From JBJXHB01 sp046160725 (GTDB lineage Bacteria > Pseudomonadota > Gammaproteobacteria > Burkholderiales > Burkholderiaceae_C), in assembly GCA_046160725.1 (NCBI GenBank), contig JBJXHB010000516.1, forward strand, positions 1 to 8,317: DNA of 8,317 nucleotides. Reading direction: 5' to 3'. The position numbers and the translations under genes are program-made. The notes beneath the pieces are model-generated. The model was not told the DNA's origin. It worked only from the letters and a program-made list of their open reading frames with translations, and did not search any database. Positions 1 to 6,095 of the stretch are shown in pieces (positions within the stretch are counted from its first letter, which is position 1; the number at the start of each line of letters is the position of its first letter).

Positions 1-579
1 CAGCCCGTCGGCCTTGATCAGGCCCAGCGAGCGCGGCGCCCCTTGCGGCGGCACGGCCCACAGCTCCAGCACCTGCTGCGGCGTCAGCGCCACCGGCTGC
101 ACCGGTCGCGTCACCAGCGCCCGGCCGTCGGCACTGAAGCTGGCCACGTAGGCCGCGCCCGCACCCGGCGCACCGGCTGCACCCGTGGCCTGCAGCACCA
201 CCACCACCGGCGCCTGGCCGGCGCCGTCAGAGGACAGCAGCGTGGCCATGCCCACCGATGCGACAAAACCGAGCGCCGCCACGCCACGCCAAAGGGCGAG
301 AGAGCGCCACCAGCCGGCCCGCGGTGCCGCGGCGGCGTCGACCGCCGGGCTGAAGCCCAGCCGCCGTTCGATGCCGGCCCATGCCGACGCCGGCGGTGCC
401 ACGGGCGGCACCACGGCCGCCAGCGGCACCAGCGCGTCCTGCCAGCGCCGCACCGCGGCACGCAGCGCCGGATGGCCCGGCAGCAGCGCCTCGAAGCGGC
501 GCCGTGCCGGGCCGCGCAGCGTGCCGGCCACATACTGTGCCGCCAGGGCGTCGGCTCGATCGGCTCTTGCGTAGTCCAT
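1..579 (-). CDS. Anti-sigma factor, RskA-like, C-terminus cut by window edge
   Basis: This is probably a membrane-bound anti-sigma factor that holds the adjacent ECF sigma factor inactive until a signal releases it. The visible 193 residues start MDYARADRADALAAQYV. Residues about 8-55 form an Arg/Ala/Leu-rich N-terminal helical part (AAQYVAGTLRGPARRRFEALL) of the kind that binds sigma in the RskA family. One membrane segment follows at about 98-115 (GVAALGFVASVGMATLL), then a periplasmic part with the RskA-type ending LELWAVPPQGAPRSLGLI. No zinc-binding HxxxCxxC motif is seen, so it is not a ZAS/ChrR-type anti-sigma. The ATG at 579 is preceded by GAGG eight bases upstream. It begins only 13 bp after the sigma stop, so the two are almost certainly co-transcribed. 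Roughly 40-60 more residues are expected beyond the left edge. The family call is by recognition of pattern and context; the signal sensed is unknown. Confidence 0.88.
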   Translation of the reverse strand, partial: MDYARADRADALAAQYVAGTLRGPARRRFEALLPGHPALRAAVRRWQDALVPLAAVVPPVAPPASAWAGIERRLGFSPAVDAAAAPRAGWWRSLALWRGVAALGFVASVGMATLLSSDGAGQAPVVVVLQATGAAGAPGAGAAYVASFSADGRALVTRPVQPVALTPQQVLELWAVPPQGAPRSLGLIKADGL

Positions 580-592
580 CGTCGATGCCTCT

Positions 593-1234
593 TCAGCCGG
601 CCGCGCCGTCGGCCACCCGCTGCTCGCGCGCGGCGGCGCGCTCCAGGCAATCGCGCAGGGTGGCCAGGGCGCGACGCACCCAGCTCTTGACGGTGCCCAG
701 CGGCTGGCTCAGGTGGTCCGCCACCTCGGCGTGAGACAGGCCGTCATAGAAGGCCAGCGCCACGCACTGGCGCTGGGGCGGGGTCAGGCCCTGCATGCAG
801 CGGCCCAGCTCGCGGGCATCGCTGGCCTGCTCCAGCAGCTCGGCCGGGCCGGTGCCGGTATCGGGTATCTGCTCCAGCGCGGCTTGGCCATCCTCGTCGT
901 CCTCGTTGCCCAGCGGCTGCAGCTTCGGCTGCGTCTGGGCCCGGCGCAGGCTGTCGATGGCCCGGTTGCGGGCGATCTGGGTCATCCAGGTCATCGGCTG
1001 CGACTGCTGGGCATCAAAGCCGCCGGCGGCGCGCCAGATGTTGACGAACACCTCCTGGAGCAGGTCCTCGGCCACCTCGCGGTCGCGCTGGATGCGCAGG
1101 ATCACGGCGAACAGCTGGCCGCTGGCGCGGTCATAGAGCTGGCGAAACGCCGCGCGGTCGCCCAGCCCGGTGCGGGACAGCAGCTGGGACAGTTCGCGGC
1201 TGCGTTCAGGCCAATCGGCGGTGGCGAGCTTCAT
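593..1234 (-). CDS. ECF-type sigma-70 family RNA polymerase sigma factor
   Basis: This protein (213 residues) is an alternative sigma factor that directs RNA polymerase to a small regulon. Region sigma-2 spans about residues 28-98 and contains the core-binding segment DREVAEDLLQEVFVNIWRAA and the promoter-melting/-10 segment MTWMTQIARNRAIDSLRR. An acidic linker follows at about 110-140 (GNEDDEDGQ). Region sigma-4 spans about 142-196, with the helix-turn-helix SHAEVADHLSQPLGTVKSWV that reads the -35 element. Sigma-1 and sigma-3 regions are absent, as is usual for ECF sigmas. The ATG at 1234 has no obvious Shine-Dalgarno sequence, but no other start would keep the whole sigma-2 region. It lies 85 bp downstream of the membrane-protein gene and directly upstream of the RskA-like anti-sigma gene, the classical sigma/anti-sigma arrangement. 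The exact ECF group and the inducing stress cannot be read from the sequence. Confidence 0.95.
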   Translation of the reverse strand: MKLATADWPERSRELSQLLSRTGLGDRAAFRQLYDRASGQLFAVILRIQRDREVAEDLLQEVFVNIWRAAGGFDAQQSQPMTWMTQIARNRAIDSLRRAQTQPKLQPLGNEDDEDGQAALEQIPDTGTGPAELLEQASDARELGRCMQGLTPPQRQCVALAFYDGLSHAEVADHLSQPLGTVKSWVRRALATLRDCLERAAAREQRVADGAAG

Positions 1235-1268
1235 GGTGCGTGGGGTCGGTCAAGCCTTGTCCACGGAT

Positions 1269-1295
1269 GTACGCACGAGACGCGGTTTGGATGCA
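1269..1295 (-). promoter_or_regulatory. Candidate ECF-type autoregulatory promoter of the sigma/anti-sigma pair
   Basis: In the 85-bp gap ahead of the sigma gene the minus strand reads TGCATCC (1295-1289), a 15-base spacer, then CGTAC (1273-1269). An ATCC-type -35 box with a CGTA-type -10 box at 15-17 bases is the general form of several proteobacterial ECF promoters. The -10-like box ends 34 bases upstream of the ATG at 1234, a normal leader length. The match is by eye and rests on short motifs in GC-rich DNA. Confidence 0.4.
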
Positions 1296-1319
1296 TGCCC
1301 CGGCGTTGCCAGCGCCCGA

Positions 1320-2231
1320 TCAGCTGTCGTAGCGCGTGATCAACACCTGGAAGCGCAGGCGCAGGCTGGCCTCGCCGGCCAGCGTCGCGGCCTCGATCAG
1401 CACCGCCAGGCTCAGGGAGCCGTCGGCCTCCGCCTTGATCGGGCCGCGCAGGCTGAGGCGGTATTCGCGCAGCAGGCCCGGGTCGTCCACCGCCGTCAGC
1501 GCTGCGACGAAGCGGTCGGACGCCAGCGCCTTGATGCCCGCCTCGCCGGCGCGGAACCGCACCACCAGCAGGTTCGGCCGCTCGCCCCGCGACGCGCCCT
1601 GGGCCGTCAACGCGCCGTAGCTGGCCCGCTCGGTGACCACGAACATGCCGGTGGCATTGGTGCCGACCTCGAACTCGCCGGCCGCGGCGACATCGAAAGC
1701 CTTGGCGCCACGGCCTACCGCCTTGGCTGCCGTCGCCGCTGCTGCAGCCGGCGCGGCGGCCGGCGGGGCCGCCACCGGCACGTTGGCCGGACCCCAGCGG
1801 GTGCCGTTGTAGATCAACACGTTGCCGGGCACCGGCTTGTTCGTGGCCACCGGCGTGCCTTGCAGGCCGGTCACCCGGGCCTCGCCCAGTGCACCAGCCA
1901 CGTCACCGGCCAGCGCCGGCAACGGCGGCAGGCCGTGGGCATGGTCGGCACGGGCGTAGTCGGCTGCAGTGCCGGCCTCGCTGGCCGAGTCGAAAGCGGG
2001 GGGGCCACTGACCGCCGCGCCGGCCTGCGGCATGGCCGGTCCGGTGTCTGCGGCAGCGTTGCCGCCACCCGCCAGGCCAAAGCCCAGCAGACCGGCACCC
2101 AGCACGACAGCCACGCCGAGCATGGCGAAGTCGCGGTTGCCCCACACCAGCGCGGCCAGGACCGCGCCGGCCACCAACACCGCACCAGCCGTGCGGGCGG
2201 CGGACTTGAGTCCACCTGCATCGTTGTTCAT
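1320..2231 (-). CDS. Inner-membrane protein of unknown function with a phage-tail-fibre-like segment
   Basis: I do not recognise this 303-residue protein as a named family. It has two closely spaced hydrophobic helices at about residues 13-30 and 35-54, so it should sit in the inner membrane. Residues about 86-150 resemble a segment common in phage tail-fibre and related surface proteins: AGTAADYARADHAHG, then a GDV-G motif (109-113), LQGTPV (123-128), and VLIYNGTRWGP (138-148). A low-complexity Ala/Pro linker follows (152-175). The C-terminal part (about 180-303) is mixed alpha/beta with many short beta-like strands and ends RLRFQVLITRYDS. The ATG at 2231 is chosen because GGAGGAA lies eight bases upstream; the reading frame is open further upstream to 2663, but that part overlaps the divergent phosphatase gene. 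It is transcribed toward the ECF sigma gene, which probably also has its own promoter. Whether the two are functionally linked is unknown. Confidence 0.82.
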   Translation of the reverse strand: MNNDAGGLKSAARTAGAVLVAGAVLAALVWGNRDFAMLGVAVVLGAGLLGFGLAGGGNAAADTGPAMPQAGAAVSGPPAFDSASEAGTAADYARADHAHGLPPLPALAGDVAGALGEARVTGLQGTPVATNKPVPGNVLIYNGTRWGPANVPVAAPPAAAPAAAAATAAKAVGRGAKAFDVAAAGEFEVGTNATGMFVVTERASYGALTAQGASRGERPNLLVVRFRAGEAGIKALASDRFVAALTAVDDPGLLREYRLSLRGPIKAEADGSLSLAVLIEAATLAGEASLRLRFQVLITRYDS

Positions 2232-2281
2232 CAGATCGGTTCCTCCGTGGCATGCGCGCCGGCCCAGCCTGGTCGCGTGGA

Positions 2282-2300
2282 AGCCCGGTAACACCGGGCT
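2282..2300. repeat. Perfect inverted repeat, 8-bp arms
   Basis: The arms AGCCCGGT (2282-2289) and ACCGGGCT (2293-2300) are exact reverse complements around the 3-base centre AAC. It lies 51-69 bp upstream of the membrane-protein start and downstream of the TACACT box. It could be an operator or a hairpin in the 5' leader; the sequence alone does not decide. Confidence 0.6.
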
Positions 2301-2328
2301 GAGGCGCCGCAGTGTAGCCAGCGCATCA

Positions 2329-2348
2329 GGCCAGCCGGCCTGCTGGCC
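2329..2348. repeat. Perfect inverted repeat, 7-bp arms
   Basis: GGCCAGC (2329-2335) and GCTGGCC (2342-2348) are exact reverse complements around a 6-base spacer. It lies midway between the two divergent starts. An operator is possible, but GC-rich DNA produces such repeats by chance fairly often. Confidence 0.4.
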
Positions 2349-2362
2349 GTCCCCCAGAATGG

Positions 2363-2408
2363 GGCCCGGCCGCAGGCCCGGCCACCCACCCGATCCAACC
2401 GATCCAAG
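2363..2408 (+). repeat. Two short direct repeats just upstream of the phosphatase start
   Basis: GGCCCGGCC occurs at 2363-2371 and 2375-2383 (12-bp period). It is followed by the tandem pair CGATCCAAC / CGATCCAAG at 2391-2399 and 2400-2408, ending seven bases before the ATG at 2416. The second pair occupies the place where a Shine-Dalgarno sequence would be expected and none is present. These may be slippage products or a binding site. Confidence 0.5.
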
Positions 2409-2415
2409 ACCCGTC

Positions 2416-3033
2416 ATGCCCACCATCGCGCTCATCCGACATGGCGAGACCGACCTGAACCGGGCCCGCATCATGCAGCCACCGCAGACGCCCTTGTCTG
2501 CGCTGGGTCGCGCCCAGGCCGCGGCGGTCGGCCCGCGCGTCGCGGCGCTGCGCCCGGCGGCCCTGGTGGCCAGCGACCTGGCGCGGGCCTGGGAGACGGG
2601 GCAATACGTGTCCGCGGCCTGCGGCTTGCCGGCCGCGCCCCATGCGCTGCTGCACGAGCGCAATTTCGGCGACTGGCGCGGCCAGCCCTACACCGCGCTG
2701 GGATTCGACCCGGTGCGCGGCGGCCATGTCCCGCCCAACGGCGAGAGCGTCGAGGCCTTCGACGCCCGGGTGGATGCCGCCTGGCTGTGGCTGCTGGCCG
2801 CGCAGCGCGACTGCGGCGGGCTGCTGGTGGCGGTGACCCACGGCCTGCTGATCGCCGGCGTGCTCGCGCGCCATGTGCGCCTGCCCGCCGGCCTGGCACC
2901 GCCGGGGCACCTGGGCAACACCTCGCTGACGCTGATCGACGCCGCCGCGCCACACCAGGCCCGGCTGCTCGACTGCACCGAGCACCTGGCCGGCCTGGAG
3001 GCCACCGGTGGCCCCGGCAGCGGCCCGGCATGA
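2416..3033 (+). CDS. Histidine phosphatase family protein (phosphoglycerate mutase-like)
   Basis: This 205-residue protein is a branch-1 histidine phosphatase, a cytoplasmic phosphohydrolase acting through a phospho-histidine intermediate. The N-terminal signature LIRHGETDLN (residues 6-15) gives the nucleophile His9 with Arg8. The remaining catalytic residues are visible as Arg57 in SDLARAWETG, Glu81 in ERNFGDWRG, and the second histidine His142 in VAVTHGLL. The length is usual for the CobC/GpmB-like phosphatases. No cobalamin or glycolysis gene is nearby, so no specific substrate can be given. The ATG at 2416 starts immediately before the signature, as in relatives, although no Shine-Dalgarno sequence is evident. 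The end of the gene is within 25 bp of (or overlaps, depending on start choice) the next plus-strand gene, so the two are probably co-transcribed. Confidence 0.93.
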   Translation: MPTIALIRHGETDLNRARIMQPPQTPLSALGRAQAAAVGPRVAALRPAALVASDLARAWETGQYVSAACGLPAAPHALLHERNFGDWRGQPYTALGFDPVRGGHVPPNGESVEAFDARVDAAWLWLLAAQRDCGGLLVAVTHGLLIAGVLARHVRLPAGLAPPGHLGNTSLTLIDAAAPHQARLLDCTEHLAGLEATGGPGSGPA

Positions 3034-3058
3034 GGGCCACCCGTACACCAGCGAACCC

Positions 3059-3679
3059 ATGCTGACAACCGCCACCGTTTCGTTGCCCGCCCGGCCGTCA
3101 ACCGTCCGTCGGACTGTGTTGCTGGCGGTCGCGGCGCTGTCGCTGCTGGCCGGCCCGCCCGCCCAGGCCCAGGACGCCGGGCCCGCTGTGGCCGCCATCG
3201 AGCGTGAGCTGGCCCTGCTGCACCCCGACCGCACCAACCTGCGCGAAACCACGCGGTCGCTGAAGGGCGGCGCGCCGGGCACCGAGACGCTGGTCAGCGC
3301 CTATCGCGACGGCCCGGACATCCGCCGCGTCGTGGTGTCTGTGCGCAACGGCCCGCAGCAGCTGGAGAGCCGCTTCACCTGGGTCGGTGCGCGGGTGGTG
3401 CATGCACATGTTCAACAGCTCCAGGTGAGCCCGGCGCAGACCCGGGTGATGGCAGACGAGCGCCTCTGGTTCGACAAGGGGCGGCTGCTGCAATGGCAGC
3501 GCGATAGGGCCTTGGTGCCCGTGCGCGACGCCGCAGCGGCACCACGCGCCGCCCAGCTGCTGGCCCAGGCCGACGCGATGCGCCGGCTGATGATGACCGC
3601 GCTGCCCAGGGGCCGCGATCGATGCGACTGGGTCTGCGTCGGCGGTGGGACGGCCTGCCGGTCGTTTCGGTGCGAGTGA
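3059..3679 (+). CDS. Exported protein of unknown function with a four-cysteine tail
   Basis: I do not recognise the family. With the ATG at 3059 it is 206 residues and has a clear signal peptide: VRR (16-18), hydrophobic core TVLLAVAALSLLAG, and a signal peptidase I site AQA|QD near residue 38. The mature part begins with a helical stretch (AVAAIERELALL) and continues with beta-like strands (DIRRVVVSVRNG, LESRFTWVGARVVHAHVQQL), then DERLWFDKGRLLQWQRDRALVPV, then a helix. It ends with Cys189, Cys193, Cys200 and Cys205, compatible with disulfides in the periplasm. A GTG at 3008, in the same frame, has GGAGG six bases upstream and would overlap the phosphatase gene by 26 bp; it would place 35 residues before the hydrophobic core, so the ATG is preferred but not certain. 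It is probably in one unit with the phosphatase. Confidence 0.78.
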   Translation: MLTTATVSLPARPSTVRRTVLLAVAALSLLAGPPAQAQDAGPAVAAIERELALLHPDRTNLRETTRSLKGGAPGTETLVSAYRDGPDIRRVVVSVRNGPQQLESRFTWVGARVVHAHVQQLQVSPAQTRVMADERLWFDKGRLLQWQRDRALVPVRDAAAAPRAAQLLAQADAMRRLMMTALPRGRDRCDWVCVGGGTACRSFRCE

Positions 3680-3684
3680 TCGGC

Positions 3685-3706
3685 TGACGCGTCGGCTGTC
3701 GCGTCA
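3685..3706. terminator. Candidate bidirectional hairpin between convergent genes
   Basis: TGACGCG (3685-3691) and CGCGTCA (3700-3706) are exact reverse complements around an 8-base loop. It lies six bases after the stop of the exported protein and in the 60-bp gap facing the end of the permease gene. The plus-strand tail CGGGCCTTTCC has only a short T run, so it is a weak intrinsic terminator at best. Confidence 0.45.
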
Positions 3707-3739
3707 CGGGCCTTTCCCCGATGGTCTGGGCCGGCGGCC

Positions 3740-4999
3740 TCAATCGCCGAGCAACTCGCCCACCGGCTCGAGTCCATCGACGCGGTCGCACACCACCTTG
3801 ATGGCCATCAGGATCGGCACGCCCAGGAACAGCCCCGCAATGCCGAACAGCCAGCCCCAGGCCAGGACGCCGACGAAGGTCGCGACCGGGTTCATCCGGC
3901 CGGCCCTGCCCGTCAGCAACGGGCTCAGGATGTAGCCCTCGATGCCGTTGATGAGGAGGGCCACCCCGCCGATCAGCAAGCCCATCTCGAAGCTGCCGAA
4001 CTGCATGAAGCCCAGCAGCGCCGAGCCACCGGTGAGGATGATGCTGCCCAGGTAGGGAACGAAATCGAGCACGAACGCCACGACGCCCCAGACCGCGGCG
4101 TTGTCCACGCCGATCCAGCCAAACGCCAGCCAGATGGCGATGCCCACCGCCGCACTGGTGCAGACCTGGACCATCAGGTAGCGCTGGATCTGCGTGTTGA
4201 TCTCGTCCAGCGCCTGCAGCGTGAGCTTGCGCCTCGCGAAGGTCGGCCCGGCGATGCGGATGAGCTTGCGCCGGAAGATGTCGCCCGAGGCGAGCAGGAA
4301 GAAGGTGATGAACAGCACCACCGTGGCCTGGCCCGCCACCGCCGCAAGGCCGAGGGCGCCGGGCCAGAGGTAGTCCTTGACATTGAAGCGCGACTTCTCG
4401 ACCTGCACGATGGTGACGCCGCGGGCGGGCGGCGGGCGGGCGCTGGAGCCATCCTCGGCCGCGCGCTCGAGTTCGGTGGCGGCCTTCTGCATCGCCTCGA
4501 TCGGGCCCGGGCCTGCCGCAGGACCGGGCACACCGGTCACCCCGGCGGGCGCCAGGTTGCGCTGGCGTTCCAGACCGCGGCGCACCTTCTGCGCCGCCTC
4601 GGGCAGCGACTCGATCATCGCCGCCGCATCGTCGCTCAGCGAGTGGCCGAGCACGCCAATGCCGCCGACGATGGCCGCCAGCAACAGCCCGGCGGCCAGC
4701 GGGCGCGGCAGACGCAACTGAACCAGGCGGTTGACCAGCGGCGTCAACGCGTAGCTGAGCATCAGGCCCAGCAGAAGCGGTATGAAGACCGGGCTGGCCA
4801 GGTGCAGCGCGCCCAGGCTGGCCAGAACTGCCAGCAATACAAGCGCGGTGTGGCGGTCATGCCCAGGCACGGCAACCGCCACGGCGCTCTGAGCGGCGGC
4901 ATCGGGGCCATCGTCATTGGGTCTGGCGTTCACGCGGGCTCGCAGCGGCGGTTCGGTTGCCGATGGTCGGGCCGTCACGCCGGCGGCGCCATCGGCCAC
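3740..4999 (-). CDS. AI-2E family transporter (PerM/YdiK-like permease)
   Basis: This 419-residue multi-spanning inner-membrane protein belongs to the AI-2E (UPF0118) family. Hydrophobic segments are at about residues 51-68, 70-88, 101-118, 211-237, 279-297, 301-330, 338-356 and 372-402. The C-terminal family signature is well preserved: VLDFVPYLGSIIL (310-322), EGYILSPLLTGRAGRMNPVATFVGV (354-378) and FGIAGLFLGVPILMAI (385-400). Between membrane segments 3 and 4 there is a hydrophilic domain (about 120-208) with an extra Gly/Pro/Ala-rich stretch at 150-195. The assigned start is a GTG and the first 50 residues are hydrophilic and low in complexity; a GTG at residue 23 (4933) is an alternative, and neither has a good Shine-Dalgarno sequence. 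Family members are variously reported as exporters or ion antiporters, and no quorum-sensing gene is nearby, so the name does not imply AI-2 transport here. Confidence 0.93.
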   Translation of the reverse strand: MADGAAGVTARPSATEPPLRARVNARPNDDGPDAAAQSAVAVAVPGHDRHTALVLLAVLASLGALHLASPVFIPLLLGLMLSYALTPLVNRLVQLRLPRPLAAGLLLAAIVGGIGVLGHSLSDDAAAMIESLPEAAQKVRRGLERQRNLAPAGVTGVPGPAAGPGPIEAMQKAATELERAAEDGSSARPPPARGVTIVQVEKSRFNVKDYLWPGALGLAAVAGQATVVLFITFFLLASGDIFRRKLIRIAGPTFARRKLTLQALDEINTQIQRYLMVQVCTSAAVGIAIWLAFGWIGVDNAAVWGVVAFVLDFVPYLGSIILTGGSALLGFMQFGSFEMGLLIGGVALLINGIEGYILSPLLTGRAGRMNPVATFVGVLAWGWLFGIAGLFLGVPILMAIKVVCDRVDGLEPVGELLGD

Positions 5000-5193
5000 C
5001 GCCCTCGCCGCGCGTCGTCTCAGTCCTACAGCAGGTTCACCACTGACCCGATGTCGCGTGCGCGGCGGCCCGCAACCTGCCGCCGCGGGCGGCCGCAGGG
5101 CATCGACCTACACAACGCCGGGCCGCTGGCCGATTCCCGCCCTGCCAACCCGGTCCCAGCATGGCCCGGCACCCTATCAACAAGGACGTCACC
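5000..5193. promoter_or_regulatory. Divergent intergenic region between permease and lipoprotein
   Basis: This 194-bp gap must carry promoters for the permease (minus) and the lipoprotein (plus). I find no convincing -35/-10 pair on either strand. A GC-only palindrome, GCCGCC-GCG-GGCGGC, is at 5079-5093. The lipoprotein ribosome-binding site AAGGA is at 5182-5186. Confidence 0.35.
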
Positions 5194-5412
5194 ATGACCA
5201 CTCGCCTCATTCCCGCCCTGGGCACCGCCCTGATCGCCGTAACCCTCTCGGCCTGCGGCGGGATGTCCACGCGCGACAAGAACACCGCCGTCGGCGCCGT
5301 GATCGGCGGCGTGGCCGGCGCCGTCGTCACCGGCGGCAGCACGGCCGGCACGGTCGGCGGCGCCGCCGTCGGCGGTGTGATCGGCAACAAGATCGACCCA
5401 GACAAGAAGTGA
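5194..5412 (+). CDS. Small glycine-zipper lipoprotein (OsmB-like)
   Basis: This 72-residue protein is a predicted lipoprotein. The signal sequence MTTRLIPALGTALIAVTLSAC has a lipobox LSAC with the lipidated Cys at residue 21. The mature part after GGMSTRDKN is a glycine-zipper hairpin at about residues 31-66 (VGAVIGGVAGAVV ... VGGAAVGGVIG), which in this family forms two helices that pack in or on the membrane, followed by a charged end KIDPDKK. The ATG at 5194 is chosen because AAGGA lies seven bases upstream and because it gives a compact lipoprotein signal; an in-frame ATG at 5161 would add 11 residues. Size and layout match OsmB and related glycine-zipper 2TM lipoproteins, some of which are induced by osmotic or envelope stress; whether that applies here is inference. 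It stands alone, divergent from the permease and convergent with the next gene. Confidence 0.9.
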   Translation: MTTRLIPALGTALIAVTLSACGGMSTRDKNTAVGAVIGGVAGAVVTGGSTAGTVGGAAVGGVIGNKIDPDKK

Positions 5413-5460
5413 GCCGCTGGCCGAGCAACTCGACCGCGACCTGAGCCTTGACCTAGGGAT

Positions 5461-5518
5461 AGGGTCTTCGAGACTCTGCTCGACGCAGACCGGCCGCCTG
5501 AGGCCGCGCCCGCAGGCG
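5461..5518 (+). terminator. Weak hairpins after the lipoprotein gene
   Basis: The 194-bp gap 5413-5606 between two convergent genes has no coding signal. It holds a small hairpin at 5461-5477 (stem AGGGTCT with AGACTCT, one G-T pair) and a second one with arms CGCCTG (5495-5500) and CAGGCG (5513-5518) followed by ACTTTGC. Neither has a real T-run, so intrinsic termination is doubtful; they may only protect the 3' end. Confidence 0.25.
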
Positions 5519-5606
5519 ACTTTGCTGGCACGGCCGCGCAACTGCTGCGGCAAGGTGCGACGCACGGCGCGCGGGTAGCGCACGGGGCGCGGCCGCAGTG
5601 GGCCGA

Positions 5607-6035
5607 TCAAGGGTTCACGACATGGAACGCGTTGGCCGGACTTGCAAAGTAGCCCCCGACAGCGGGGCTTCCCATGTTCGAGGTGATGCTGGCTGAGACG
5701 CTGTGCACACCCAGCGTCGCGAACCTGACGGCAAAGACGCCGTTGCCGACGATGCGACCGAAATTGACAATGAAGGACTTCGGTGAAAAGGTGGCACTCG
5801 GGTCGGTCGAGTTCAAGGTCACGGTATAGGACCCTTGGTCGAACCCACAGCTTGCGCGAATGCTGCCGGACACCGGTGCCCCGCGCGGTACCGTCTTCGC
5901 AGCAGCGGCCGTGGGCGCAGGCGCGGCCGGACACGTGCTGACGCCCGGCTCGACGTAGACGAAGTTCTGGCACGCGGCCTGTTGCGCGCCGGCGGCCAGG
6001 GTCAACGGAAGTAGTGCCCGACACAGTGCACGCAT
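5607..6035 (-). CDS. Small exported beta-rich protein of unknown function
   Basis: This 142-residue protein has a signal peptide (MRALCRALLPLTLAAGAQQA, likely cleaved near residue 20-23). I do not recognise the family. Residues 25-50 are Pro/Ala-rich; from about 56 onward the chain alternates like a single beta sandwich: GSIRASCGFDQGSYTVTLNS, then ATFSPKSFIVNFG, FAVRFATLGVHSVSASIT and GYFASPANAFHVV. An Ig-like or similar fold is an inference from that pattern. Cys22, Cys35 and Cys63 could form a disulfide after export. The ATG at 6035 is chosen because it gives the signal peptide; the frame is open upstream to 6470, but there it runs across the cytochrome gene in another frame. It is third in line after the PQQ dehydrogenase and the cytochrome c, 101 bp beyond the latter, so it may be a partner or surface component of that system. 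Confidence 0.72.
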   Translation of the reverse strand: MRALCRALLPLTLAAGAQQAACQNFVYVEPGVSTCPAAPAPTAAAAKTVPRGAPVSGSIRASCGFDQGSYTVTLNSTDPSATFSPKSFIVNFGRIVGNGVFAVRFATLGVHSVSASITSNMGSPAVGGYFASPANAFHVVNP

Positions 6036-6095
6036 GTTCACCCCAAGGGTCTGACGTGGCCCTGGCACTCCAAGCCATGGAGGCGGCGCACCAGC

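Larger units (their letters stand above)
2232..2415. promoter_or_regulatory. Divergent intergenic region between membrane protein and phosphatase
   Basis: This 184-bp gap must hold promoters for both outward-facing genes. On the minus strand TACACT (2316-2311) could be a -10 box for the membrane-protein gene, but no convincing -35 partner is seen. On the plus strand the phosphatase ATG has no clear Shine-Dalgarno sequence. The gap holds two perfect inverted repeats and two direct repeats, listed separately. Confidence 0.45.

Noticed and set aside
1320..2231. Prophage remnant
   Set aside because: Only one segment resembles tail-fibre proteins; there are no other phage genes, no integrase and no composition change around it.
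1170..2291. Long plus-strand open frame opposite the membrane-protein gene
   Set aside because: The minus strand has a strong ribosome-binding site, membrane helices and recognisable motifs; the plus translation is low-complexity Arg/Gly/Ala/His shadow.
2232..2663. N-terminal extension of the membrane protein up to 2663
   Set aside because: It runs antisense through the histidine phosphatase, and GGAGGAA before the ATG at 2231 marks the real start.
2326..3282. Minus-strand open frame opposite the histidine phosphatase
   Set aside because: The phosphatase motifs on the plus strand are unmistakable and this frame shows no domain.
3740..4999. Quorum-sensing (AI-2) system
   Set aside because: The family name is historical; there is no LuxS, Lsr or receptor gene in the window.
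5079..5093. GCCGCC-GCG-GGCGGC palindrome as an operator
   Set aside because: It is made only of G and C in a very GC-rich gap and is not distinctive enough to call.
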